DNA from: Lachnospiraceae bacterium
GTDB taxonomy: Bacteria > Bacillota > Clostridia > Lachnospirales > Lachnospiraceae
DNA length: 44,555 nt
Reading direction: 5' to 3'
Assembly: GCA_021770245.1 (NCBI GenBank)
Contig: JAETRI010000024.1
Coordinates: 1-44,555 of the forward strand
Shown here: positions 8,213 to 16,300 of the stretch, piece by piece
Position numbering within the stretch: position 1 is the first letter of the stretch
Layout of the letters: each line of letters starts with the position of its first letter
The notes under the pieces: generated by a model
The model's database searches: none
Told to the model about the DNA's origin: nothing
The model's input: only the letters and a program-made list of their open reading frames with translations
Program-made: the position numbers and the translations under genes

Positions 8213-9356
8213 TTAACCATTCCTTTTCCGTGAAAATCCATGTATGATAGGGCAGCACCCGGACTCCCTCCTGATGAGCCGTGAGAAGGAAATACGCGAA
8301 GTACAGGGCTCCGAAAAGGAGGACTAGCGCATATAATGCCCTTTTTTTCCTACCCTCAGGCAGCCTGCACAGGATGCCCGGCACCAGAAGCACATGGGCC
8401 GTAATAAGGTAGTAGCCGAACCGGGAAACCAAGGGAAGAAAAGAAGCGCAGGTATAGACCGCCAGGCCCAGCAGGTTCAGCTTCAGGTAGAACCGGTTGG
8501 CCGCAAGCTCCAGAATCCGCACGGAACGTCCCTGTCCCACAGGCACCTCGTCCTTTCGCACCGCCAGGCAGAGGACCAGCACGGCAGCACAGCGCACAAT
8601 CCCCATCAGGCTCCCTTCCAGGCCTGTCCCCTTCTCCAGATAGACCGTATTCTGGTAAGACGGATACAGTTTCAGGACCATTTCAATCCAGAAATCCTGA
8701 AAGACAGGCAGGCTGGCCCATAGAACCGCGCCCAGAGCAATCTGCCACCGCTTCCAGGGAAGGGCTGCCAGCAGATATAAGGGAATTACCACCAGCACCG
8801 ATTTATGGAAGGTGGCGGCCGCAGCAATCCACAGAAGGAATTTCCCCCATTCCCCCCTGAGGACGTAACGCAGGCTGTACAGGGTGACAGCCAGCACGAA
8901 ATAATAGCGCACCGTGTTAAAAGTGCGGAAATACAGGCCCAGCAGCATAAAAAGGGTAAAGGAGAGGCGGAAATCCACGCTCTGATCCGTCATCGCCCGC
9001 AGAAACAGGGCGGATGTGGCGGCCGCGAACAGGGCAAACACCGCCAGATAGTTTTCCCCGCCGCACAGTCCGTACACCAGGCGCACAAACAGGTTAAATC
9101 CCGGCTCCGTTACCACATAGCCGTTCATATAAATCTCATGGAAGGTGTTCACATAATTGCCATAGTCGTTCCCCACATCGATACGCAGCGCAGCCACCGC
9201 CGTCATTGCCGTAAACAGCAGCGCCAGCACACACAGGTTCCACATCCGTTCCCTGGACATCCCCCCGCCGCGGGACTGCCTTCCGGCCCTGACAGGCTCC
9301 CTGTACATACAGCAGGCCATAAGCAGCGCGGCCGTAAGCAAGCCGTAAAATACCAT
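8193..9356 (-). CDS. EpsG-family membrane protein, probable polysaccharide polymerase
   Basis: This is a 387-residue integral membrane protein with about ten membrane segments. The signature near residues 60-85, DVGNDYGNYVNTF followed by VTEPGFNLFVR, is the hallmark of the EpsG/Wzy-like family, whose members are thought to polymerise lipid-linked repeat units outside the membrane. A hydrophilic loop at residues 18-38 separates segment 1 from the rest. It starts at the ATG behind GAGGA (7 nt). A weak GC hairpin lies in the 39-bp gap before it. It is the only obvious polymerase candidate of the locus. No dedicated Wzx flippase was found beside it. Confidence 0.85.
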   Translation of the reverse strand: MVFYGLLTAALLMACCMYREPVRAGRQSRGGGMSRERMWNLCVLALLFTAMTAVAALRIDVGNDYGNYVNTFHEIYMNGYVVTEPGFNLFVRLVYGLCGGENYLAVFALFAAATSALFLRAMTDQSVDFRLSFTLFMLLGLYFRTFNTVRYYFVLAVTLYSLRYVLRGEWGKFLLWIAAAATFHKSVLVVIPLYLLAALPWKRWQIALGAVLWASLPVFQDFWIEMVLKLYPSYQNTVYLEKGTGLEGSLMGIVRCAAVLVLCLAVRKDEVPVGQGRSVRILELAANRFYLKLNLLGLAVYTCASFLPLVSRFGYYLITAHVLLVPGILCRLPEGRKKRALYALVLLFGALYFAYFLLTAHQEGVRVLPYHTWIFTEKEWLNGSFIF

Positions 9357-9395
9357 ATCCGTTCCTCACTTTTATGCGCTCTGAGGCGCCGCAGG

Positions 9396-10220
9396 TCATG
9401 CCTCTCCCCGTTCCCGCTCCATCCGGATTCCCCTGCACATCAGACGGAAGGCGTCGCATAAGCCGATTCCCTGCCGGTTATCGCTCTCCTTTTCCGGCAC
9501 GCGGCCGAACATTTTATCCCTGTGCCTGATCAAAAACCGCGCCGCCATCAGGCCGGCCGCCCGGCCGTACAGGAAACGGTACAGCACCCCCCTGTCGTAA
9601 AAGAACTTCTCGTTATAACCGGAAAACCAGGTGGAAGGCCTGCCGTTCTCCCGCCCGATCGTCACGGGAGCTTTATAAACCTTCAACCCCTTCCGGATAC
9701 AGTCGGCCAAAAACAGGCTGTCTTCCCCGTTGCTGTACCTGGCCCCGCCGCCAAACAGCAGGGAAAAGGCCACATTGGCCCGGCGCAGCGACTCCGTCCG
9801 CGCCGCAAAGCTGTATGTGGGATATCTGCCACAGTTGTACCAGCGTACCCGGCCATAGCCTTCTATCTGATAGGTGGCACGCTCCTTCGGCACATCCATG
9901 TTGAACAGGATCAGGTCCGCGGACGGATTTTTTTCAAATTCCGCCGTCACCGCCCGGGCTGCCCCGGGCCGGTATACGATATCCTCGTCCGCAAACATGC
10001 ACAGCTCCCCCTGCGCCCGCATGAGGCAGCTGTTCCGGGACAGGCCGACCCCCCGCTCCGCAAAGCTGTAGCATCGGATCCGGTTTCCTTTCCAGTCATA
10101 CTCCTGATAGGCATTTTCCCCGCATTGGTTTACGATGACCGCGTCTGCCTGCAGATTCATCCGCTCCGCCAGCGTCCTCACATCCTCATTGACCGCAGAT
10201 ACCAGAAATTCCAGTTTCAT
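9396..10220 (-). CDS. GT2-like (GT-A) glycosyltransferase
   Basis: This 274-residue protein lacks the classic DDGSxD box but keeps a GT-A layout: LVSAVNEDVRTLAERM at the N terminus, RGVGLSRNSCLMRAQGE near residue 55-72, and CMFADEDIVY near 74-83, where the DED is a plausible metal site. GEDSLFLADCIRKG near 168-180 resembles the ED catalytic motif of GT2 enzymes. The protein family has a shared N-terminal pattern that is only distantly like GT2. The start shares ATGA with the stop of the Wzz-like gene. It probably adds a sugar to the repeat unit; donor unknown. Confidence 0.75.
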   Translation of the reverse strand: MKLEFLVSAVNEDVRTLAERMNLQADAVIVNQCGENAYQEYDWKGNRIRCYSFAERGVGLSRNSCLMRAQGELCMFADEDIVYRPGAARAVTAEFEKNPSADLILFNMDVPKERATYQIEGYGRVRWYNCGRYPTYSFAARTESLRRANVAFSLLFGGGARYSNGEDSLFLADCIRKGLKVYKAPVTIGRENGRPSTWFSGYNEKFFYDRGVLYRFLYGRAAGLMAARFLIRHRDKMFGRVPEKESDNRQGIGLCDAFRLMCRGIRMERERGEA

Positions 10221-11245
10221 ATGGCACCCATGCCCTTCCCGCCGTAGTAGGCACGCAGAAACCGATCCGACGCGTCATACACCACCGTCCCCGCAATCTC
10301 TGCCTGATGCTTCTCCAGCTGCAAAACCATATGCCTCACCAGCCTGCCGTCCCGCGCACCCCAGGGCAGCAGAAGCACCATACATCCTTCCCGCAGGTGC
10401 GCCGCATCCTCCGCCCGCAGGGGCCAGGGCACCTCCCGGAACCGGGGCAGGCCTTCCCCTTCCTTTCCTCCGGCCAGGCACTCTTCCAAAACCGCCTTCC
10501 CCCTCCCCGGATCCGGTCCGGCCAGCCATACTTCCTCCCTTTGGCCTATGAGCCGCTCCCAGTTCGTCCGAAACTCCCGTAACAGCTTTTCGTCCCGCCC
10601 GCGGGTGACGGTTCCCAGCACCGGCCAGTCATACCGCCCTGCCAAGTCCTCCTCCAGATACACGGAATCGTCCAGGCATACCCGGAAGCACAGGGCAAAG
10701 CCGGCCGCGGCCGCTCCCAGGAAAAAACCCAGGCCCAGCGCATATCCCGTCCGCGTCGCCCGGGGAACCTGTACGGCCTCATCCATCCGCCAGCATTCCA
10801 TCCCCGTCAATCCCTCCAGCGCTTCCGCGAACCGGGGCAGACCGACGCCATAGGCTGCCGCAATGGTTTCGGAAAGCGCCGCATCCTGTGTGGTTACGGA
10901 TAAGGGCATAATCCTCACGTCGTTCATCTGTCCCACGGTTACGCAGGAGCGGACCTGATCCCTCGTTATGCTTTCGGGGAGGGCTTCCATCACATAATCC
11001 AGCACCTCGTCCGTACGCATGATATCGCCCCAGGTATAGGCGTTATAATAGTCCTGGATTTCTCCGTATTTCTCGCTGTCAAAATAGATCCGATACTGGG
11101 AAAACGCCTCATAGCGCGGCTTCCCGCCCAAAGCCGCCGCAGCCAGCAGATAAAGTCCCGCCGCAGCCGCAGCCCCTGCCGCCCCGGCAGCCGGCAGCAG
11201 CCAGATCCGTCTGAAAAGGCAGAGGGCAAAACGTTTCCCGTCCAT
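10217..11245 (-). CDS. Wzz-like chain-length protein fused to a degenerate BY-kinase domain
   Basis: This is a 342-residue protein. Residues 1-40 hold a basic start and the first membrane segment, 40-165 an extracytoplasmic Wzz-type domain, and 168-190 a second membrane segment (GYALGLGFFLGAAAAGFAL). The remaining 150 residues look like a collapsed tyrosine kinase of the CpsD/Wzc type. They keep EEDLAGRYDWPVLGTV, FRTNWERL and an A-motif relic AGPDPGRGKA, in which the essential Ser/Thr after Lys is Ala. No DxD-type Walker A' or B motif follows; MVLLLPWGARDG stands where it should be. It probably controls chain length without kinase activity. I set the start at 11245 (AGGAGG 3-4 nt upstream); the longer frame only translates the hairpin element at 11288-11311. 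Confidence 0.75.
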   Translation of the reverse strand: MDGKRFALCLFRRIWLLPAAGAAGAAAAAGLYLLAAAALGGKPRYEAFSQYRIYFDSEKYGEIQDYYNAYTWGDIMRTDEVLDYVMEALPESITRDQVRSCVTVGQMNDVRIMPLSVTTQDAALSETIAAAYGVGLPRFAEALEGLTGMECWRMDEAVQVPRATRTGYALGLGFFLGAAAAGFALCFRVCLDDSVYLEEDLAGRYDWPVLGTVTRGRDEKLLREFRTNWERLIGQREEVWLAGPDPGRGKAVLEECLAGGKEGEGLPRFREVPWPLRAEDAAHLREGCMVLLLPWGARDGRLVRHMVLQLEKHQAEIAGTVVYDASDRFLRAYYGGKGMGAI

Positions 11246-11287
11246 GCCCTCCTGCCAGAATTTCTCTTCCCTCGTTTTCAAATTTGT

Positions 11288-11311
11288 CTCCCGTCTGCGC
11301 GCTTTGGCGCG
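11288..11311 (-). repeat. GC hairpin with AGACGGGAG tail
   Basis: On the minus strand a hairpin of GCGC-type arms (11297-11311, loop CAAA) is followed directly by AGACGGGAG (11288-11296). It is nearly identical to the element at 4715-4739, although the flanking sequence differs. It lies in the 107-bp gap between the phosphoglycosyltransferase and the Wzz-like gene, about 43 nt upstream of the chosen start. Confidence 0.75.
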
Positions 11312-11352
11312 TTCCAAGTTTCAGGCTTCCGCTTCGGGCATGGCGCGCCCTC

Positions 11353-12741
11353 CTATTCCTCCTCCTGCTTTCCGGCCTTCATGGCCGTTATCTGGCTGGC
11401 ATCCACCCCTTCCGTGCTTTCCGGCTTAAACAGGATCTTCAATGTCAGAAGCATCAGCTTAATGTCCAGCCATACGGAATAGTTTTCGATATAGGTCAGA
11501 TCCAGCTTCAGCTTATCATAGGGTGTGGTGTTGTATTTCCCGTACACCTGGGCATATCCGGCCAATCCCGCCTTTACCTTCAGGCGGAAAGCAAACTCCG
11601 GCATTTCCTTCAGGTACTGGGCGATGATCTCAGGCCGCTCGGGCCGCGGGCCGATGAAGGACATGTCCCCTGCCAGAATGTTAAAAAGCTGCGGCAGCTC
11701 GTCAATGCGGACCGCACGGATGAATTTCCCGATGGGTGTGATGCGGGAATCGTTTTGGGAGGCCAGTCTGGCCACCCCGTCCTTTTCCGCGTCCACCCGC
11801 ATGCTCCGGAATTTCAGGATTCCGAACTGTTTCCCGTCCCTGGTGCAGCGGATCTGCCGGTACAGCACCGGTCCGCCGTCATAGAGGCGGATGGCGATGG
11901 CCGTTACCGCCATAAAGGGGGAAGCCAGCACCAGCAGCAGCAGGGCGCAGACCACGTCGATACACCTCTTGATGATCCGCTGCTCCACCGTCAGGGCAAA
12001 TTCCCGGGTCAGAAGGATCGGCGTATCGAACAGATGGAGCTGTTCCGCCCCTTTTACGATCACATCCGGGATTTTGGGCATCATATAGACCCGTACGGAC
12101 CGGCTGTAACAATATTTCAGCAGCTTATTGCGCACCGCCGTGGGAATATCCCACAGCACTACCCCGTCATATTCCTTTTCCAGTTCATCCAGGACCGTTT
12201 CCGCCCCCTCCCGCACGTTCATGCATCTCGTGATCTCATACTTGTCCTTCCTGCTGGAAAATTTGTGCATGATATCCTCAATGGAGCGTTCCCCATAGAC
12301 TAAAAGCAGCTTCCTGGGCGGAAAAATCCTCCGATAGATGCGGTAAGCCATTAAGATCCAGCCGCCCGCAAAAACCACCTGGGCCGCCGTCAGAGCCAGC
12401 ATCACCCCGGGTGGCACCAGATAACCGTGCATCAGGGAAAGCTGGCAATAGGTCGCCGCGTTTGTGCCCAACAGCGCGAAGAAGTGGGACAAAAAAAGCT
12501 CCATACGCTTCATCACGCCGATTTTCAGGCCCCCGTAGGTATTGGTGAACAGGTACAGGATCACCGTGTATACCACCAATACCAGGATGAATCCCTTAAA
12601 ATACAGCTTGGAATCGTAACGGATAATTTTCAGATAATAATAATAGTACCAGGCTATCTCATAAAGCCCTACCTGAACCAACAGTTCCAAATAGGTGATG
12701 ATCATCATGATAAGCCGTCTGTTTTGTTCCTTACGGTTCAT
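11353..12741 (-). CDS. Polyprenyl-phosphate sugar-1-phosphate transferase (priming enzyme)
   Basis: This is a 462-residue polyisoprenyl-phosphate hexose-1-phosphate transferase of the WbaP/WcaJ type, which starts glycan synthesis by moving sugar-1-phosphate to undecaprenyl phosphate. Four N-terminal membrane segments (residues 10-130) and a Rossmann-like cytosolic region (about 140-250) precede the catalytic part. That part starts KRCIDVVCALLLLV and includes PVLYRQIRCTRDGKQFGI, LKFRSMRVDAEKDG, RIDELPQLFNILAGDMSFIG and PRPERPE. The conserved Asp-Glu (RIDELPQ) is the catalytic dyad of the family. It is the first gene behind the promoter at 12815-12843, so it may head a separate transcript. Initial sugar unknown (Gal, Glc or similar). 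Confidence 0.93.
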   Translation of the reverse strand: MNRKEQNRRLIMMIITYLELLVQVGLYEIAWYYYYYLKIIRYDSKLYFKGFILVLVVYTVILYLFTNTYGGLKIGVMKRMELFLSHFFALLGTNAATYCQLSLMHGYLVPPGVMLALTAAQVVFAGGWILMAYRIYRRIFPPRKLLLVYGERSIEDIMHKFSSRKDKYEITRCMNVREGAETVLDELEKEYDGVVLWDIPTAVRNKLLKYCYSRSVRVYMMPKIPDVIVKGAEQLHLFDTPILLTREFALTVEQRIIKRCIDVVCALLLLVLASPFMAVTAIAIRLYDGGPVLYRQIRCTRDGKQFGILKFRSMRVDAEKDGVARLASQNDSRITPIGKFIRAVRIDELPQLFNILAGDMSFIGPRPERPEIIAQYLKEMPEFAFRLKVKAGLAGYAQVYGKYNTTPYDKLKLDLTYIENYSVWLDIKLMLLTLKILFKPESTEGVDASQITAMKAGKQEEE

Positions 12742-12814
12742 TCCGGGCTCCCATCTGTACGCTCGACCAATTTGTCATTTTGGATATACAACCATTCTGC
12801 TTCATACAATTTCT

Positions 12815-12843
12815 ATTATACCATTTTACCGGGCTTCGTCCAC
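12815..12843 (-). promoter_or_regulatory. Sigma-A-type promoter of the priming-transferase transcript
   Basis: On the minus strand GTGGAC (12838-12843) and a perfect TATAAT (12815-12820) are separated by 17 bp, 74 bp upstream of the priming-transferase start. The -10 is strong and the -35 weak, which suggests an activator. It splits the 17-kb polysaccharide locus into at least two transcription units. The rest of the 158-bp gap is AT-rich with no other clear signal. Confidence 0.65.
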
Positions 12844-12899
12844 CTAAAAATCCACATCCGGACAATTTCCGTTGTAACGGTACGGCCACCCCTGCGGCG

Positions 12900-13652
12900 T
12901 CATATCCTTCTGGCCACGGCCCTCCAGGCCCAAAAGCAGAAATGAAAGCAACTCTCCGCCACGGAAAGCCCTTCCTGCCTCCGGTACAGATACCAGATGC
13001 GCCGGACGGCCTCCAGCTTGTTGGACGAAAGGGAGCGGGCCGGACGGCGGTAAATGACCAGATTTTCGTTCAGCCCGCAGGCGGTATATCCGTGACGCAG
13101 AATATTCCACCAGGCCGCCGTATCCTCACTCTTCACGTCCGGCATCATGAGAAGCGCCCTGTCGATCTTTTCCAGGTCAAAAAGGACGGTGGATGTGAAA
13201 ATTACCGTACGGGACAGGGCCTCACGGTAGGAAAGAGTCTCCGGAACGGCCACCACCCTTCCGGTCCCCTTTCCTTCCCCGTCTCCGAATTCATAGGCGG
13301 TAAACGCAAAAGCAGCCTGCTTCTCCTCCAGAAAAGCAAGCTCCCGTTCCAATTTCACCGCCGCCCACACGTCATCCGCATCCAGGAAGGCCAGATATCT
13401 CCCCCGGGCCAGACCGGTCCCCCTGTTTCGGGCCTGCGCCGCACCCCGGTTGCTTTTAAGGCGCACCGGCCGGATCCGTGGATCCTCCCGGGCCAGACGC
13501 TCCAAAAGCGCAAAGCTTCCATCCGTCGAACAATCGTCCACCGCGATGAGCTCCCAATCGGGATAGGTCTGTCCCCGTACGCAGCCGATCGTCCGCTCCA
13601 GATAGTCCGCTGCATGATACACCGGCATAACGATACTGACCAGTTCCCCCAT
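12900..13652 (-). CDS. Family 2 glycosyltransferase
   Basis: This is a 250-residue GT-A enzyme: VSIVMPVYHAADYL, VDDCSTDGS near 37-45, SNRGAAQARNRG near 68-79 and FLDADDVW near 88-95 (DxD metal site). It is close in layout to teichuronic-acid and capsule GT2 enzymes and lacks membrane segments. The ATG lies 6 bp after the GtrB-like stop, and its AGGAG lies within the end of that gene. It is the last gene before the internal promoter. Confidence 0.9.
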   Translation of the reverse strand: MGELVSIVMPVYHAADYLERTIGCVRGQTYPDWELIAVDDCSTDGSFALLERLAREDPRIRPVRLKSNRGAAQARNRGTGLARGRYLAFLDADDVWAAVKLERELAFLEEKQAAFAFTAYEFGDGEGKGTGRVVAVPETLSYREALSRTVIFTSTVLFDLEKIDRALLMMPDVKSEDTAAWWNILRHGYTACGLNENLVIYRRPARSLSSNKLEAVRRIWYLYRRQEGLSVAESCFHFCFWAWRAVARRI

Positions 13653-13658
13653 TTCCTC

Positions 13659-14588
13659 TCACTCCTCTTCTTTCACCAGATAGATCGGGCGCCGCTTCAC
13701 TTCCATATAGGTTTTGGACAGGTACTGCCCGACGATCCCCAGGCAGAAAAGCTGCACGCCGCTGACCATACAGATAATGCATACCATCGACGGCCAGCCG
13801 CCTACCGGATCCCCCACCAGAAGGGTCTTTATCACGATAATCAAAATCAGCAGAAAGGCGATGATGCAGAACAACACGCCCATAATGGAGGCCAGTGCCA
13901 GCGGAAGCGTGGAAAATGCGATAATCCCGTCTATGGCATAGAGGAACAGCTTCCAAAAGGACCACTTCGTCTCCCCGTGGGCGCGCTCCACGTTCTCAAA
14001 TTCCAGCCATTTGGTGGAAAAACCCACCCAGCCGAAGATCCCTTTGGTAAAACGATTGTATTCCGTCATTTGCAGGATGGCATCCACCACCTGCCGGGTC
14101 ATCAGTCTGTAGTCTCTGGCCCCGTCCACGATCTCCGTCTTGGATATCCGGTTTACCAGCCTGTAGAACATCCTCGCAAAAAAGGAGCGGATAGGCGGTT
14201 CCCCCTTCCTCGTCACCCTCCTGGTGGCCACGGAATCGTAACCGTCCTTCAGATAGGAGAACATTTCCGGGAGCATCGATGGCGGATCCTGCAGGTCCGC
14301 GTCCATCATCACCACATAATCCCCTTTCGATTTCTGGAGCCCCGCATAAATGGCGGATTCCTTGCCGAAATTCCGGGAAAAGCATACCAGATGTACTCTA
14401 TCGTCCCTTTTCCGAAGTTCCTTCACCTTCTCCGCCGTCCGGTCCCGGGAACCGTCGTCGATATAAAGGATCTCCACCTCCAGTCCTTCCCGTTCAAAAA
14501 AAGCGCTGTTTTTCATTAATTCTTCATAAAAACAGTTCACATTTTCTTCTTCGTTATAACAGGGAACGACAATGCTCAACAAACCCAT
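13659..14588 (-). CDS. GtrB/DPM1-like polyprenyl-phosphate glycosyltransferase
   Basis: This is a 309-residue GT2 enzyme anchored by two C-terminal membrane segments (about 225-260 and 268-295). Motifs are LSIVVPCYNEEENV, IDDGSRDRTA near 49-58, and MMDADLQDPP near 94-103, the QDPP after the DxD being typical of polyprenyl-phosphate transferases. Such proteins load a hexose onto undecaprenyl phosphate so that a membrane GT-C enzyme can add it outside the cell. The large membrane protein at 17309-19054 (or the one at 37133-38777) is a possible partner. TAGGAG lies 7 nt before the ATG, and a small hairpin GGCGTA/TACGCC (14620-14640) lies in the 60-bp gap before it. Confidence 0.9.
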   Translation of the reverse strand: MGLLSIVVPCYNEEENVNCFYEELMKNSAFFEREGLEVEILYIDDGSRDRTAEKVKELRKRDDRVHLVCFSRNFGKESAIYAGLQKSKGDYVVMMDADLQDPPSMLPEMFSYLKDGYDSVATRRVTRKGEPPIRSFFARMFYRLVNRISKTEIVDGARDYRLMTRQVVDAILQMTEYNRFTKGIFGWVGFSTKWLEFENVERAHGETKWSFWKLFLYAIDGIIAFSTLPLALASIMGVLFCIIAFLLILIIVIKTLLVGDPVGGWPSMVCIICMVSGVQLFCLGIVGQYLSKTYMEVKRRPIYLVKEEE

Positions 14589-14648
14589 TTTGGCTCCTAT
14601 CCTATGAAAAATACTGCAGGGCGTAACCCACGGCTACGCCAAATCTCC

Positions 14649-15023
14649 TCAGTCTTTCAAATCCATATGTACTTTATCCGCAATTCTGGCAATGTATTCA
14701 CTGTTTGTCGGTCTAACTGCTCCTGACGCGCTGCTGTAGCCGAACAAATCCTCGAATACGGCCGGATTTCCCCTTTCCCAGGAAACCTCTATGGCATTGC
14801 GTATGGCCCGTTCCACCCGCTGCACGTTAGTGTGATTGGTTTTGGCAACGCACGGATAGAGAAGCTTTGTCACGCTCCCCACCAGCTCCATATCCCCGGC
14901 AGTGAGGACAATGGCTTCCCTCAGATAATAATAGCCCCGCAGATGGGCGGGTACGCCCAATTCCAGCATAAAATCCGATACATATCGTTCTACCTGCGCC
15001 TCAGTCGCTTTCTTGGTCATCAT
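14649..15023 (-). CDS. Stand-alone Spo0A C-terminal DNA-binding domain protein
   Basis: This is a 124-residue protein that is essentially only the sigma-A-contacting, 0A-box-binding domain of Spo0A. It contains ELGVPAHLRGYYYLREAI, ELVGSVTKLLYPCVAK, RVERAIRNAIEVSWERGN and RPTNSEYIARIADKV, all hallmarks of the Spo0A effector domain in the right order. The receiver domain is missing, so it cannot be switched by the phosphorelay in the usual way. I chose the tandem ATGATG at 15023 because GGGAGG lies 9 nt upstream; the longer frame to 15071 has no ribosome site. It sits between manC and the GtrB-like gene. It probably regulates the polysaccharide genes or competes with Spo0A at its boxes; this is inference. 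Confidence 0.93.
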   Translation of the reverse strand: MMTKKATEAQVERYVSDFMLELGVPAHLRGYYYLREAIVLTAGDMELVGSVTKLLYPCVAKTNHTNVQRVERAIRNAIEVSWERGNPAVFEDLFGYSSASGAVRPTNSEYIARIADKVHMDLKD

Positions 15024-15150
15024 ATTCCGTTTCCTCCCGCATTCAGCCTTCGGCAATTTTCCGCTCCCCATGGACGGAAAGTATTCCCAGCTCCTATCTT
15101 AACATGTCTGCATCGGAAAACAGAACGTAAATCCATCGAGAAATTTCGCG

Positions 15151-16218
15151 CTAAAGGTAAGAATTTTCTCCCCTCTGCGACAGGGCCTCCACGATTTCCG
15201 CCACCCGCTGCGTCTGAGACTGCGGGCAGACCAAAACCGCATCCTGCGCCTGTACGATCACCAAATCGCTCACCCCCACCGCTGCGATCAGCTTGTCTAC
15301 AGAATACGCGGTACAGTTCCTGCTGTCAAGAAGCAACGTATCTCCCACCGTCAGATTCCCGTCTCCGTCCGCTTCATGAAGCACGTTTATGGCATCCCAG
15401 CCGCCCACATCGCTCCATCCGAAATCCCCCGTGAGCATCAGCACATGAGAAGCCCTTTCCATAATGCCGTAGTCCACGGAAATCTTCGGGATGGCAGGAT
15501 AGACCTCCCAAAGCACGCGTTCCTCCTCCGGCGTGCCGAAACCGGCCGCCAGTTTTCTCAGGCACGCATGGATATCCGGCAGAAGCTTTTCATAATAAGA
15601 AAGGATCGTGGAGGCCCTCCAGATAAACATCCCGCTGTTCCAGGCGTATTCTCCCGATTCCAGGTATCTTTTTGCCGTTTCCGCATCCGGTTTTTCCACG
15701 AATTCCTCCACCCGGCGGTAGTTTTTCCCCTCCACCTGCCTGCTGCGGATATAACCGTAGCCGGTGGACGGATAAGCCGGACGGATCCCGACGGTCACCA
15801 GTGCATCCGTCTCCTCCGCCGCACGAACCGCCTCGCACAGGGTTTCCCTGAATTTCTCCTCGTCCCTGATATAGGGATCCGAAGGCACCACACACATGAT
15901 GCCGTCCCCGTGTTTTTCCACGATCGTCATCGCCGCATACCCGATGCAGGCCGCCGTATTCCTGGCAGCCGGCTCGAGCAGGATATGATCCTCCTTCACC
16001 CGCCCTGCCGTCTGCTCCCTCATCATCTCCGCCTGGGAAGCGTTCGTCACGATGAAAAGATCCTCCGGCGCGGCCACGCCGGCCAGTCTGTCAACGGCCT
16101 CGTTTACCAGCGTCTCCCGCCCCGAAAGATTTAAGAATTGTTTCGGTTTCTTCCTGGTGGAAAGAGGCCAAAGTCTGGTGCCTCCTCCTCCCGCCATTAC
16201 CACTCCGTATACCTTCAT
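15151..16218 (-). CDS. manC: Mannose-1-phosphate guanylyltransferase
   Basis: This 355-residue enzyme makes GDP-mannose from GTP and mannose-1-phosphate, the precursor used by Gmd. The pyrophosphorylase signature VVMAGGGGTRLWPLS starts at residue 6, followed by KKPKQFLNL. FVEKPDAETA and NSGMFIW are further family motifs, and VDYGIMERA and GDFGWSDVGGWDA are in the C-terminal half. The phosphomannose-isomerase domain found in two-domain ManC proteins is absent. The start at 16218 gives MKVYGVV with GGGAG 6 nt upstream; an upstream ATG at 16326 would translate the hairpin element and lies inside fcl. Confidence 0.95.
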   Translation of the reverse strand: MKVYGVVMAGGGGTRLWPLSTRKKPKQFLNLSGRETLVNEAVDRLAGVAAPEDLFIVTNASQAEMMREQTAGRVKEDHILLEPAARNTAACIGYAAMTIVEKHGDGIMCVVPSDPYIRDEEKFRETLCEAVRAAEETDALVTVGIRPAYPSTGYGYIRSRQVEGKNYRRVEEFVEKPDAETAKRYLESGEYAWNSGMFIWRASTILSYYEKLLPDIHACLRKLAAGFGTPEEERVLWEVYPAIPKISVDYGIMERASHVLMLTGDFGWSDVGGWDAINVLHEADGDGNLTVGDTLLLDSRNCTAYSVDKLIAAVGVSDLVIVQAQDAVLVCPQSQTQRVAEIVEALSQRGENSYL

Positions 16219-16224
16219 GCCAAA

Positions 16225-16249
16225 CTCCCGTCTGCCCGCCTTGGCGGGC
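16225..16249 (-). repeat. GC hairpin joined to the manC ribosome-binding site
   Basis: On the minus strand GCCCGCC-AA-GGCGGGC (16234-16249) is followed at once by AGACGGGAG (16225-16233), whose GGGAG is the manC Shine-Dalgarno sequence. The stem ends four bases before the ribosome site, so folding could control ribosome access. Confidence 0.75.
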
Positions 16250-16300
16250 TTTCCATTCCAGATTACTCCCATGACGTGTCCTCTGCGGCTGCGCGGCCCT

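Noticed and set aside
12780-14519. Long plus-strand open frame of 579 codons opposite the GT2 and GtrB-like genes
   Set aside because: It is antisense to two genes with clear glycosyltransferase motifs, is rich in Pro/His/Arg with no domain, and crosses their boundary. It reflects GC-rich codon bias.
15049-15055. TGCCGAA as a 0A box for the Spo0A-like protein
   Set aside because: A 7-base motif with one free position occurs by chance about 20 times in a window this size; no second box lies nearby. Kept only as a hint.
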